In this document: positions 50,377 through 63,169 of the stretch, piece by piece | Numbering within the stretch: position 1 is the stretch's first letter | How the letters are laid out: each line of letters starts with the position of its first letter | Assembly (NCBI GenBank): GCA_963281155.1 | Contig: CAUJLY010000006.1 | Coordinates: forward strand, 3,162,001 to 3,226,000 | Source: Rhabditophanes sp. KR3021 | Taxonomy: Eukaryota > Nematoda > Chromadorea > Rhabditida > Alloionematidae | Length of the DNA: 64,000 nucleotides | Direction: 5' to 3' | Position numbers and translations under genes: made by a program | The notes under the pieces: generated by a model | The model's input: the letters and a program-made list of their open reading frames with translations, nothing else | The model's database searches: none | Told to the model about the DNA's origin: nothing

Positions 50377-53300
50377 TCATTGTTCCACCATCCTTTTCCT
50401 TTCCTTATCTTCTTCATCTGAACTACAGGAGATGATGTCAATGGTGATGTCGCTATAAAAAATAAGATTGTTTTTAATTCAGGTAAAAATATGTTTATCA
50501 CAAACCGTGGCTTTGACGAATGTTTAGAATTATTGTGGAATTTATTTGAAGTTGGATGGAAAACATCATCTTCGATGCTGTCAACACTAGAAAATGATTT
50601 GTCAAGGAAAACTTTGTTGGTGGAAGTAGAATTTGTTTTAAATTCACCAATAGACATCATTTTTTTCTTTTGTCTTTTAGCTAAGTTTACTAGGCATGGA
50701 TCAGAATTTGTCCTAACAAGTGTAGTCTTCCTTCGAAGGATGGGCATATCCATCGGTGTATCTAGGGTAACTTGAATTGTTGGCAATGCACTTTCTGTAA
50801 TTAATTCCGCTGTGCTAGATGAGCTATCTTTATCGGAAGTATCAAAGCTGTTACTCGTATGCATGGGAGGTGATGATGGAAATAATAATCCACCTTGTAT
50901 CTTTTCAATGGCAGTTCTTAAATCTTTTAACGCAACAACGCCAACCAAACGTCCGCATTTTGTAACATATGCTCTATTCAAGCCTAATAAGGAAAAGAGT
51001 GAATGCACTTTAAATAGAGAAGTCTGCTCTACTAATTGAAAGGGAGCCGGATCTATGCTTATATGTTTGAGATTTAATTTAATTCTTAATTGGTTTCGTT
51101 CCCACTCTTTTCTTTCATCACCATACAGATCATAGTCCCCATCAGCAGCTGATTTTTTGCCAAATCTGTTAAAACTTATCTTCTGAATACTTCTGATGTA
51201 ACCACCGATAGTGTTGTAAACTTCCGACACACTATTATTACTCAAAAGAGAATGAATAGAATATTTGCTGTGTTGACGATTAATTGACAGATGATTTTTA
51301 TCCTCTTCTGTTTCAACTTCCAATTCATCGTACATGGTCTCATCATCTTTTTGAATAGTATCCATCGCTTCCCATGGTATAACAGGGCTATTTGATCTTG
51401 TAGATGAACGTGTTGGAAAATGATTTGCCTTCAATTCGTTGTTATCCTCAACTTTTGCAGGAACCGGAACAATTGTGAAACGACTGACTGGTGGTGATAC
51501 TGCACCTTGTAATGACATAGTAATGTTATTTTTATAGTTGCTTCTTTTCTGTTGACTAGTTTCTTTTTTTGTGTTATCAACAAAAGTATTTAATAATAAT
51601 GCTGGTTTTTCATCATCTTTAAAACCTCCAATCTCAGGTCTATTTGGTTTAAGATTGCGTTGTGGCTTAAAATCAAAATCTAAGTTTAAAATAGATTGCC
51701 TGTAGTCTGGAATCATCATTTTTGGATTCATACGTCTGTTAGCTTCACAGATTTCTTGCTGCACTCTAGCATTAGCTTCAATTTTTCTAGCCTCCACTCC
51801 TACATGCGATTGCAATGACATCAGTAAATTTGCTCTACTGCATGATCCCAACAAAATCATGCTCTGATTATTTTCAACAACAGGAAATGCTTTCATACGT
51901 GGCATTTTAAGCAACAAGTCTTGTATTTCTCCATAAGATGAACTCTGACTCAAATGTTCTATTTTCCTTATCATGAATTGCTCGACCCGTATTCCATGAA
52001 AGTAAGAAGAAGTGGCAGGAATGTCAGGAAGATACGGCAAATGTTTAATTTTAATTATACTGTCATAAATTGATGGTTGAAGGTAGGAGCAAACTGCATT
52101 TGATAGAAGAACCGCCAACATCACCGGTAAAATATACATTAATTGGCCCGTTAATTCAAAGACAATGACGGCAACTGAAACCGTGTGTGTAACGCCGCCA
52201 CAAAACGCTGCCGCTCCAACAACTGCATAAATTCCCGGGTAAATTTGAACGTCACCTGCTCCTCTCAATCCATCAGGAAACCAAAGTGCCATTCCTTCCC
52301 CAATTGTTCTCCCAAAGCATGCCCCAATAACAAAAACAGGCATGAATATTCCAGAAGGAATTGGGAGCGTCGATGCTAAAGCTGATAAAAAGAACTATAA
52401 ATAATTAAGAAACAATTATTACTGTCTGCTGATAACAAACATACGTATGTAATCAAATAACAAATGAGAATATAAAAAACATTATATTCCAAATCAGGCC
52501 CAGTCCATTCCTTTAAAAATTCTGGACCGCAGGAGTTTGATGAATTAAAATGAGCGGACCAAGTGCAATTCTTAAAAAAGTCTTTCAAAGTGGCGGAAAA
52601 TTTCTTTTCCCCAGCAATGAATTGGCCGTAACCCTTTGGATAGGTAAGGGATGAGATGATAAAAGAAATAAAGATGGGGTAAACGATCCAATATTTGGTA
52701 AAGAATTTCTTAATAAAAGTATCTTTTCTCAAAAACAGGACAATTTCACGTTGAACGTAAATGAATACGGCCGCACCGAAGCCAGCGCATATTCCAATTG
52801 CTGCAAAAACGAGCATCTCTTCCGGGAAAAAAGCATCTCTGGGGAAATTTGTTTGATAAAAAGCGACCACAGTTACTACAAATGCTTAGTTACAGGAATA
52901 GTTATTTTGTGATTTACCTTCTGAAGCAGTTAGAACGACTCTTAGTAATCTGAATAAAGTAGCCGAACAGGCAGCTGCAAAGAATCCACGCCAATAATTT
53001 CTTACAGCAAAATAGACGCTTGTTACTTCTATTGAAAATAAAACACCCCCAACTGGGGCCGAGAAAGTGCCTAAAATTAATCGACAATTATTTTATACTT
53101 ATTGCATAAACTAACATGCTACGCCGACTGCGGCTCCTGCCGCCAGCATTTCACTTTTCCTAGATTCATTCGAATAAATTTCACTTGAGTTATGAACAAA
53201 ATTAGATAATAAATTAGCCAAAACAGAAGCGATATGCACAAAAGGACCTTCTTTTCCTATTGGCATTCCTGAACCCAAAGACAATGTTAGACCTATCATT

Positions 53301-55071
53301 TTAGAGATCAAAGTCCGCAAAGTAAGGTATTCTTTCAGAATAACTCCTCTAAGAATCGTCTTCATTTCAGGAATTCCACTGCCAATAGCTTGAGGCGCTA
53401 TGTAATGAACAAATACAGCTGAAACCGTCACCAAAAACATTCCATAGGTGATCCAAACCAAATAAGTGTAAATGATATTGTCAACAGGCGATTCTAAATT
53501 CTGAACATACTTAACGGCTATGATATGAAATTCTTGCAAATGCTCAATACAAATATCCATTGAAAGCGAGCAGACTGCCATGATTACTCCCAGCAACGCC
53601 AGATACAACCAATCTTCTACCAGAAATTTAACAATATTTAATCTCACTAAAAAGTAAACAAAATATCACTTATTTAAGTCAACCTACATCTTCTAAACAT
53701 TCCATGAGGTTTCTCAATAGTAGCAGACTTTCTTCTAGCATAGTTTTGCTTTTGCATTGAATTATTCATCATCTCTATGATATTTGTCGTAGATCCTGAA
53801 TTATTTTTCATTCCTTCTAACTTGGCATTCCATTTGATAGCATCTGCTCCACCGATTGGGATATTAGGAATAGAATTTTTGCCGATTCCAAACCTCATAT
53901 CTTCACTCAGATATCTACCAGAAACCTATAAATGATAAATATAAAGGTGAATAATTGTTCATTTTGGGGTTGATTAAATAGTAATAAGTAAGTATAGTTA
54001 AAAAATAATTATCATTAGGAACCAGTACAAAATAATGCATAGTCATTATGCACTTCATTACTACCTAAAAACATATTATGTGCAAATATGAAACCCTATC
54101 AAATTAAATGACATCAACTTTTTTGTGGTATAAAGAAGTGTAATTTAGGATGTCTTTAATAGTTCAAATGTCATAATTTTATTAGGTCCTGACTCATTAA
54201 AAATAATCATAAGAAGGAACTTAATGTATTGACCATCCTCGAAAGCAAGGATGTATATTTAGGTAAATACTTTTTTGCTTAAACTAGCTTGTTTGTTTTA
54301 AAGTTATATGTTTGCAGCAGGATATTTTTCCTTGTACGCAGCGGTCAGACAGTAGTAATCAGGAGGGCAAATATAATTAAGTTTCATTAAAAATACTAAA
54401 TCGTTCCATATCCTCGATGTGACGATTTTAAGTAACTTTACAAAGAACAACAAGGACATTTGTTGTAGTCAGAGTTGTGTTTGTAATCATCAAAATGTCA
54501 TCTTGATTTTCGAATTAAAAAACATTAAACAATTGGGATATATTTGTGTAACATATTTTGAAAATTAACTTTTTATATTCTTACAAATGAAAGAAAATAA
54601 ATATTCTGATCTGTCCACTTATTTAGGCTTGACCATTAATTGTGTGTAAGAAATGATCTTAATAACATCAACGCATTATTATTGATATCAAAATAAATGT
54701 ATGTAATACAAGCCTATTTGTAAAGTAATCATAATAAGTACCGGAAAATAAGCGTACATCTGATCTTTAACTACTTAAGATAAAGAGAAGGATAATTTTT
54801 TTATACTTACAATCGTCTTTTGATAATGATAATTGTCATCATTTTTTAAATCATTTAGTCTTGATTTCTTCGGTTTCTCTTCATTCGATGCCTTTTTGCT
54901 CATAGGTGGAATTGGCTTTAAGTCATAATTTGTGGCAGGAAACAGAGTGCTCTTTTTGAGTAATGGCGCCGTTGGTCGATTGAAATCTTCAGATTCGGAG
55001 TCGGTTCGAGTGTCGTTATTGTCGATTAAAGCTGTTGTCAGCTCATGAAAGTCTTCATCTTTTTGAGACAT
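50377..55071 (-). CDS. Voltage-gated chloride channel, ClC-1/2 class (nematode clh family)
   Basis: Seven exons (54811-55071, 53688-53925, 53116-53646, 52918-53070, 52445-52875, 50506-52394, 50377-50452) join in phase to about 1192 residues. The three ClC filter signatures are intact: [16 protein letters not shown] with the gating glutamate, and [14 protein letters not shown]. In [11 protein letters not shown] a valine occupies the position of the proton glutamate of exchangers, so this should be a passive chloride channel rather than a chloride/proton antiporter. The 165-residue N-terminus is polar. The long C-terminus (from about residue 650) holds two CBS domains (first near [13 protein letters not shown], second ending [20 protein letters not shown]) separated by a large low-complexity linker. 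The last short exon encodes an acidic [11 protein letters not shown] end. Intron 53926-54810 is 885 bases; the others are 40-51. Plasma membrane location is inferred. Confidence 0.93.
53926..54810 (-). other. 885-base intron in the chloride channel gene
   Basis: Bounded by ATT|GTAAGT and TTTATAG|GTT, phase 0. It separates the first, acidic coding exon from the rest, so an alternative promoter inside it could give a shorter N-terminus. No coding signal is seen. Confidence 0.6.
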
Positions 55072-58063
55072 CTTATACTATCCCAATATTAAATGCTTAC
55101 TAAAATAACACATAAAAATGTAAATATTAATTGTGAATTCTAGACGGCGAATCAAATGAATAGTCACAAGAAAAAGATTTATTACGAGCAAGTGAATATG
55201 TCATGACTTTCAAATTACAACAACTCAACAAGTGCTCATTAAATACTTAAAAAGGAAATCATACATATAAAAAAGCTAAAAAACCGAATGGTCTATTATA
55301 CTCTTAACTAAAAATTAATTTATGGGATTGTAGATTAAAAATGTATCTCCAAAGGTAAACATATCTAAATACAAAATATATCTACGAAATATGGTACTTA
55401 AGATGACTTTTAAAGTGTATCAATACAAAAAATATTAACAAAATGCTTCAATAAATATGTATATTTATTCAAATGTGCATTATTTTGATACTATTAACTC
55501 TCATTTATTACTGGAATCTTACAAAACGTTAATTTTAATAGGTGATCCTGTGTACTTTAATTGCAATATTTAAATATGGTTGTTAATGATTATGATGCCT
55601 TACTTGAAAATTTGAATACTTGAAAATTAGTATGGATGATTAATCAAGAATGTAGGTGTTACCTAACAACAGTGTACATCGTTGATATGTTGTTTTGGTA
55701 TCTAATTTTAAAAGATTCAAATTATCAATAGATAAGAAAGAATGCAAAGGGGATAAAAATGATTTAGTTGGTAGTAAATTGTGCAGGGAGGCCAGATCAA
55801 AGCATTTTCCCGTAACAATTAGAAAGTAATGTTTTTAGAAATAAATATGTGTTATTTTTAATTTGCTAATTAGACTTGTTGATATAATAAAGGGCAAAAC
55901 AGTGAACGTAATTTGGAATATGGCAACATCAAATTTTAAAACGATTTACTTATTATCTAAGAAACACAGATATGGGTATTTATTTTGAATGAATTATTAT
56001 TTTAATCATGCGTATTTTGTATGTTAATTAACAATTGTTTTAATGAATGATTTATGCAAATACATTAAACCTATCTTAAAAAAGCAAGTCACAATCAACG
56101 GAAAAGGAATATTAATTAGATGGCAATGGTTAAATTAGTTTAAATTGGCGTTTAATTATATGTCATAAATAATGCAATATTTAATCTCAAGGCATGTAAC
56201 TATTATTGGAATTAAAATAGTTATCAAATGAAACAAATCATTTGAATTGATCTCAAAAATTTTTATACATCCAATATAATGAAATATTTGATACTCAAAC
56301 TTTTTTGAAGATATGACGCATTTTATAAATAATTCAAAATCATCTCAATTTATTTTAAACAAATGCTATAAAAAACCCTTTGTTTGCAGAAGGTTAGGCG
56401 TTCAAAATATAATAACTCATCATCCATACATAAATTATGATGAATATTTTATTTCAAATAGATTGCGTTTGTTTAGATAAAACAATTTGTATTTAATCAA
56501 AAACAAGATCATTAAAATTAAGTAAATTTTCAAATCTATTATTTATAAAACCTTTTATTTTCCTTTTATAAACACAAACAAATATTCATTGCGAGTTTGA
56601 GTAAAAGTGACATGCATCATCATTAATGATTGGATCACAAACGCTTTGGCCAGATTAATTGGTACTAACACAATGGAAATTTTGTTTAAAAAATGTATGC
56701 ACATGTGTATTTTGCTCGTATGTCTTTTAAAAATGTAAATGGCCTCAATTTACTTCACCCAAAAACTGACAAGCTAAAAATGGAACTAAGGCAAAATTTA
56801 TACATTCAAATCAAATATTGCTAAATAAATGACCAAAAAGTGATTTAAATCTTAGAAAATAAAAGTAACACGCAAAGGTACGTGAGAACACGAATTTTAG
56901 ATATAATTGCAATTGTGGGAAATAAGTGTGTTTTCTGAATACTCAAATTAAAAAGAGATGATGTCATATCAATTAATATGAAATAAATTATGTTTATCAT
57001 ATATAAATGAATTAAAATTATCTTCCTGGGCTATACCATTTTATCTTTAAAGTTAAGGCCAAGTGATTATCATCAAGTATATGTTTACAAGTTAATGTAT
57101 TTTCAAAAAGATAATGTTGAACAAATACACATTTTTACTTCTACAATAAGGATCAAACACAAACAAAAATTTCGATATTTTGTAGTCAGTTATATCAGTG
57201 ACATCCAGGATCTTCTATTTGTCATGAAGATCTCTTACCCTTTGAGATGTCGACAAGAGGGTAAAAGAATGTGTGTGCTTGAGTATGCCTGTCCCTACTA
57301 TTTTGTGATTGTAAATAATTACATTTTATCAGTGGTCTTTATTAGACAAGGGGTATTATGTTTGTTGTACGCTTATTAAGAGGTTATCTTTGTATTTTTG
57401 CCATGTTTCCTCGAAAGCAGATTTTATTTCTTATATTTAACAAGTTACGGTACTCTCTCTTTAGTTGAATTTGAAAAACATTGTCGACTTAATATAATTT
57501 CAAGTATGTGCAAACAATATCCGTACCTCAAGCACATTTTGCCTTTAATTATTTAGAATTCTTTGAACCTTTACTTTCCTTATTAGTGTCACACACCATT
57601 TATTACGTTGGTAATTATTAAGTAAAATACAAACAATGTTTGGGGGAAAAGAATTTATTACGAATTAGGAGAAGAATGTGTAATGTAATATATTTGTGCT
57701 TTTTTAAAGAAAGTTTTCTGAGTAATGATTTCACCTTAACACATTCTGCAGATAAACTTAATAATTTGTACCTTATTTCAAGAGACCATGAGTAAATAAT
57801 TCCGAACTAAAAATATAAAAAAATTATAAAAGCTTTTTTCGTTTTTTTGAATTATATTGCTTTTTTTGGATTTTGTGGGTTTTAGAAGAAGATAATAGAG
57901 CATTAAAAGTTGATTGTGTTAAAAAGATTCTAAATGAGTCTTAATCCAGAGAGGATTTTTTGTCAAAATATATTATGATTGCCGTTATTTTAACTCTTAG
58001 TCCGTATAAATGAATTGGGTCTGATCGGGGTTATTGTCAATAAATTTGGCATGTGGACGCCAT
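55072..58063. other. Intergenic region, 3.0 kb
   Basis: Upstream of the chloride channel gene and downstream of the neurohormone-like gene. AT-rich. One 94-codon frame (57095-57379, plus) has no motif, no splice context and composition like its surroundings, so it is not called. Confidence 0.5.
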
Positions 58064-58417
58064 TTAGACGTTAAAAATAGTTGTACATCCTTTAAAGATG
58101 TTGTTGTCGTAGCAGTTGCTTCTTAAATATATGCATTATAAGAAAACTTTAAATAATCAGACTTACCGGCATTTGTCCATCGTAAAGGAATTCTTCGCTG
58201 AATTCATCTGGTTGCAGAAGACACAAAGAGTGTCTTGGGTCTTGAACAGGTCAAACTGGTCACCAGGAAGATGACATTCCTTGAGATAAGAATGAATTTC
58301 ATTTTCATTAAGAATGTAATCAAACTTAGTGCCCAATTCCTGAGCATCAACTCCAGCCCAACTAAGGAGCATACAGCAATTAAGGAGAATAACCCAAGTA
58401 GATCTTGGAACAGTCAT
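58064..58417 (-). CDS. Secreted peptide of the CHH/MIH/ITP neurohormone superfamily
   Basis: Two exons, 58167-58417 and 58064-58121, are joined by a 45-base intron (GTAAGT...TTTAAG) to encode 102 residues. Residues 1-25 form a signal peptide (WVILLNCCMLLSWAGVDA). The mature part has six cysteines: C-x16-CVFC-x14-CRSNC-x8-C. The end, DKCRSNCYDNNIFKGC, matches the CRxxC-x8-C signature of ion transport peptide and crustacean hyperglycaemic hormone, and the CxxC pair is also in place. Arthropod members have C-x15-CxxC-x12-CxxxC-x8-C and about 20 more residues after the last cysteine; here only six remain (TTIFNV). Such peptides are secreted by neurons and regulate ion transport or moulting in arthropods; nematode roles are poorly known. 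A splice acceptor (TTATTCTAG) lies nine bases before the start. Confidence 0.8.
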
Positions 58418-59073
58418 ATTGATAACCTAGAATAAATAAATGCAAAGGAATTTAGTAAAATAACAACCTTTAAACAAAGTTAATGTGCTAATATTTGAAA
58501 TGTATGCCGCTTATATACTATCTCTGACAGTAGAAACATTTGTGTCACTCCACGATATATGCCATTAACTATTTTTCTTGCAAAAATAGGTTATTTCAAA
58601 AAGTATCGTATCCTTTTAATTCAAAGAAATAGCTTTATATAATTATTTTTTAATGTCTCTTTCAACTTAATAATTCATTAAACAATAAAAGGAATAAAAT
58701 GCATCAGGCAGATCTTTTTTTAGAATTTCAAGAGCCTGGCACGAAACTAATGAACATTGAAAAGTTATTTCTTTTGTGTGAAAATAATAGGTGCCACAAA
58801 AGTTGTTTTATATAAAATTATACAATTGTTCAATCAACCTGATGCGTGACACTTTTCTAAATATAAATGAGAGTGCACTTTGAATTTACTAAACTACGGC
58901 AAAAAGTAATTTTTTTCAATTGAACATAAAAACAATTAATTCTTATAAGTAAGGTCGAAAACCAACTTTATTCATAAAAGATATTATGGCAATGATGCAG
59001 AAAAATGAAATATAAATTATTTAAGGCACTATTTTGTTTCTCAAGAGATAAATTGGTAATGTTGTTGGGAAAT
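58418..59073. other. Intergenic spacer
   Basis: Lies between the p24 gene and the neurohormone-like gene, both minus. It should contain the latter's promoter. Nothing else recognised. Confidence 0.5.
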
Positions 59074-59825
59074 CTAGCGATCTAAAAAACGAAACAGCTT
59101 CGCAATTGGCCCTCCTTCATTGAAAAGAGCACGGATTATGTAGACTTGTATAGTTGATGTAAGCACCATGATAATAGTTGCAAATACACTGTAAAAATTG
59201 ACTGTTTCAAAGTTATTTTCCATTTGTTCTCTATCTCTACTTTCCATAACACGATGGTGCTGTTGTTCTTGTTCCACCTTATTAAGTTTGTTTTTGATAT
59301 CTTGGGTAATTTTGTCGAAATTAGTAAATTGGTTCATTGTGTGGGCAACATCTTGAAACTTCATTACATTTCCATAACTTCCATCATCTAGAAGGAGATA
59401 AGTTTCCATATAAACCTTAAAATATATTTATTAAAGTAAATAAAATTGAAAAATTAACTTACTAATTTGGATGATCTTATACTAAAACTATTGTCAAGGC
59501 AAATGGCATAATCACCATATTTGTTTCCAGCCGCTTTGACATCAATTCTGTGCGTAGCTTCAGACTTTCGTTCATCCTTAATTAAAGGCTGGGTGGCGTC
59601 TTCTGCTTGAATGTAAACATTGATATCCAAGTCTCCTCCAGAGATAACTTGGTAGCTAAACTCAACGTAACGGTATTTTGGATCGGTAATAGGCTGGTAA
59701 AAGCATTCAATAGTTCCCGGTTTGACACTAACAGTGATAGCAACTTCATCGTAGGTAGATAATTTCACTTGTTCTTCAGCAAAAATAACACATCCACTCA
59801 GAAGTAGTAGTGACAATCGCCACAT
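59074..59825 (-). CDS. p24/TMED family cargo receptor (TMED1/5-like)
   Basis: Two exons, 59463-59825 and 59074-59415, are joined by a 47-base intron and give 234 residues. A signal peptide (MWRLSLLLLSGCVIFA) leads into a GOLD domain (about 17-118) whose disulfide cysteines lie in IECFYQ and YAICLDN. A coiled-coil stretch (KITQDIKNKLNKVEQEQQHH, about 150-190) and a transmembrane helix (SVFATIIMVLTSTIQVYII, about 195-215) follow. p24 proteins cycle between ER and Golgi and package cargo into COPI and COPII vesicles. The overall sequence is nearest the p24-gamma branch. The tail ends FNEGGPIAKLFRFLDR; it lacks the usual FF plus dilysine COPI signal, which is unusual. A CTTTCAG acceptor lies eight bases before the ATG. 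Confidence 0.92.
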
Positions 59826-61713
59826 TTCGTCGTCTGAAAGCAGTTTTATTAGTTAATTCATAATATAATGATCATCAGCATAATATACTTTGCCAATGTT
59901 GTTAATATTATAAAATTAGTTGATAATTGTGTACGTGTAAACATTTAACCTAAATAAAGAAGATATTCTGTTAACAATAACTGACAGCGTGGACCTTCAT
60001 ATTGAAAAAACATCTGAGAAACAAATCACATCTCATAACATACTTTGGAAAAAAGTGTCTTGTAAAAATACGATCAACTGTTTATTGTCCTATCAATAAG
60101 TAATTGAACTGTCTTAAAGTATACATAATTTCCTTTGTTGGTGAACAATAAGATAATTTGGTAAAAAAGATATTATTAAGCAAGTATAATAGTCATATAT
60201 ACATGATCTGTTTAAAGAAGCAATATTCCCAAACTGATTTGCTTGGAAAAGGAATTATGTAGAGTAAGATCTTCATAATATCAACACAGACACCGTATTA
60301 TTAACAACATTTAGAATGTACAATAGACTTTTAGCGCTTCTAATAAAATCAATGTAAATGTATAACTATGTTTGATGAGTTTCTAAATATCGAAAAAAAT
60401 ACATGGATGTGTAATTATGAGTAGAATCAGTTAAAATAGATTATAGACTATAATTAATTGCCTTATTCAATTATATCGCATGCATTTCACTGCTATTTGT
60501 TTAAATGATATTCTTTATTGATGCACATATTTTTCTAAACATCAAATATTCCTTGAATAAAAATATTTGCTTGACTTCCTTACTAGAAAGAGTATATACA
60601 TAACATAGTTTTGGTATGCAATGTACTGACAGTAGTCAAAAAGAGATGTTCGGATACAATGATTATTGAATATTGTCAATTTACACTTATGTTTTATTAA
60701 AGAATTTGAAACAACATAAATTATAACTTGATCAGATGTATAAAATATAATTCTTAGAGATAAAAGATCATTTAAATAATTCAATTAGAAACTAATTAAA
60801 AAACCTCAAATCAGCCGGTATTTTTAGTTCACATTGACTATTTGTGAAATAATTGTAGCCAAGTCTGTAGAAAATAGTTTTTACAAATTTGTTAAACGTG
60901 CTTTCAATCGAATTCTTGATAACTTTTACAAATCAGTTTTGCATCTAAAAAACGACTGAATAACTATATGTAAATTTAGCTTGTTACCATATATTGTAGT
61001 TGATTTATATGGCCACAAGACAACTTTTAAAATTTTACTCGATATTATCTTCTGAAGAATTACAAATCTCTAATCATTCGTGATAACAATATTGTCCCAT
61101 TTTTAAATAAATCTCTTTTGGATTAGTAAAAAGTAAAATAATTAATTACAGAATAAGTATCCAAGCTCATTCTATAAGAAGTTTAAATAATTAAGTATAT
61201 GCATTTTCTTTTTATATCAAATAGCTTTTAGAACTTCTCATATTTTTGGAATCAATCTGAATGAAATTATTTACATAATTACACAAATAAATTAACACAT
61301 TGGTGAAAAAAAATTTATTATTAATGTTTTGTTTGTTAAAACATCCTAGAAATATAAACAATCTTAATCAAGCAATGGTTTATAATAGATTTCCTTATTT
61401 AAAGACAAAGCAAATAGTTTAATAAAGTAAAAGATTATTGACGGAAATTGTAAAGAGTTGAGAAGCGGTTTCCCGGCTATGGTATTTAAAAATAAGCATA
61501 TAAAGGATCAAGACTATATTGTATTAGTTTATATTTTCCACGATCAAAGAAACAATCTTTTTAATAGACCATAATGTTAAATGATTTTGTTTTTAAAAAC
61601 AATAATAAAGCTTGCACAATCATTGGATTTGCAAAAGGTAAAGTATACAGAGCGACTGCAATTAATTTTAAAGGATCATAATGTATTAAGCATAGCATAT
61701 TTGTTGTTTGTTC
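59826..61713. other. Intergenic region, 1.9 kb
   Basis: Lies between the 3' end of the capping protein gene and the p24 gene. AT-rich. An 80-codon frame (60542-60784, minus) has no motif and is not called. Confidence 0.5.
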
Positions 61714-62589
61714 TCATTGTCCACTTGGTGTTTTACGAGTCTCAAAATTAGTACTAAGTTCGTTTAAGAATTCTTGCCTTGTCTCATTCGAAATGGCATC
61801 AGAAACTTGTCTCATCTCACCAACAATTGATCGAGTTTTTGAAAAGTAAACGGTTTTCAACATATCCCTCATTTTATTCTCTTGATCCTCGATGATGCGG
61901 CCGATGTTTGCAATATGCGTATGCTCATCGTTGACGGAGACCGGCAAATTGGATTCATGGGATCTAGTAAAAGAACCGCCCATCTTAACCTCATTATTGG
62001 CATTGGCAGTTTCAAACCACAAGATGATAGTTGAGGTCACCTTATAGGTTGCCTGTCTATGTGGTATCTTGTCGGTAACTTCAATCACGTGGATTGAATC
62101 CCAAGACCCATCTAACACAATCCCTCCGTCACCCCGTTTTTTGATCAGGATAACGCCAGCAAACCCATTTTTAAGGTCCCACAAATAAACGCTTGACACT
62201 CCACCAGCATAATACAAGTCTCGATAGACTTCAAAGGCAGAGTTCATGTCCACCTCCATCTCCCTTAACTTTTGAGAAGGAAAAGAGGCATCAGCCAGAG
62301 CTGGATCATATTGGTTGGTCCATGGGCATCTAAAATAAAAACTTTCATAAACTAATGACAAACATTAATCTTACCTGTAGGAATCTCCATCCCGATTGTA
62401 ATCACACAGCAAATACTCTTTCTTCGTTTGTGGATCGAGCTTAATCTTTAGGGGTTGATCAACGGAAGAAAGTAGATCCTCGGTGATACTTGGGCATAAG
62501 CTTATAATATTACCAAGATTCTCTTCGAAAGTGTGTGGAGGAAGGCGACGCATCAGGTCGAGAGAATAGTCTAGAGGACTGTATTGCAT
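61714..62589 (-). CDS. cap-2: F-actin-capping protein subunit beta
   Basis: Two exons, 62375-62589 and 61714-62329, are joined by a 45-base intron (GTAAGA...TTTTAG) to give 276 residues, the normal length. The sequence matches CapZ beta almost throughout: [38 protein letters not shown] across the splice, [36 protein letters not shown]-like GGSFTRSHE and [17 protein letters not shown]. The protein dimerises with the alpha subunit and caps actin barbed ends. The C-terminal helix that touches actin is present. The start [13 protein letters not shown] was chosen by alignment to the known N-terminus; it lies 11 bases after a TTATTCTAG acceptor, consistent with trans-splicing. Confidence 0.96.
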
Positions 62590-63169
62590 TTCGTAAGTTT
62601 CTAGAATAAAAATATAGATTATTAATAGGCCCAACTAAATATTGTGTGTCAACGCAGTAGATTGCAACGTGAATTGAAAACGATATATAAACAGTTCGAA
62701 AACGTGATGACAATAAAATGGTGATTTCAATTATTTGCCATAGCTATGACGTGTTAAATTGAACTATTGTATAGATGATAATCAATAATATGGAAAGGCC
62801 GTTCAACATTTGTTTTAAGATTGTTAGGGTAACAAAATTGATTTAGTACTTTACAAACCGATTATCAATGACGACTTTCCAAACAGCTCATACCAAATTC
62901 ATAGTGGGATTTTGTGGATATATTGTTTGCTCGTGTGGTGGACTAATTGAATAGCTCTCCCTGAGCACATATTATACAATAAAATTAATATTAAATGCAT
63001 AAAAGCTAACATAATCAGTTTACAATTTAAAAGATGAGTCAAAATATTTATTACAGACTTTATTAAAGCTTTTAAAATTGCGTATGGAAAAGACATACAA
63101 AGTTGTAAATGCTTTTTGACATGAATGATGATTATACAAAATGTTTAGATACTTAAACTGCATCGCAAG
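62590..63169. other. Intergenic spacer
   Basis: Lies between calexcitin and cap-2, both minus. AT-rich; no coding frame beyond chance. It should hold the calexcitin 3' UTR and the cap-2 promoter. Confidence 0.5.

Noticed and set aside
57095..57379. 94-codon plus-strand open frame
   Set aside because: No motif and no supporting signals; frames of this length occur by chance over 3 kb of spacer.
60542..60784. 80-codon minus-strand open frame
   Set aside because: AT-driven hydrophobic composition without any recognisable feature.
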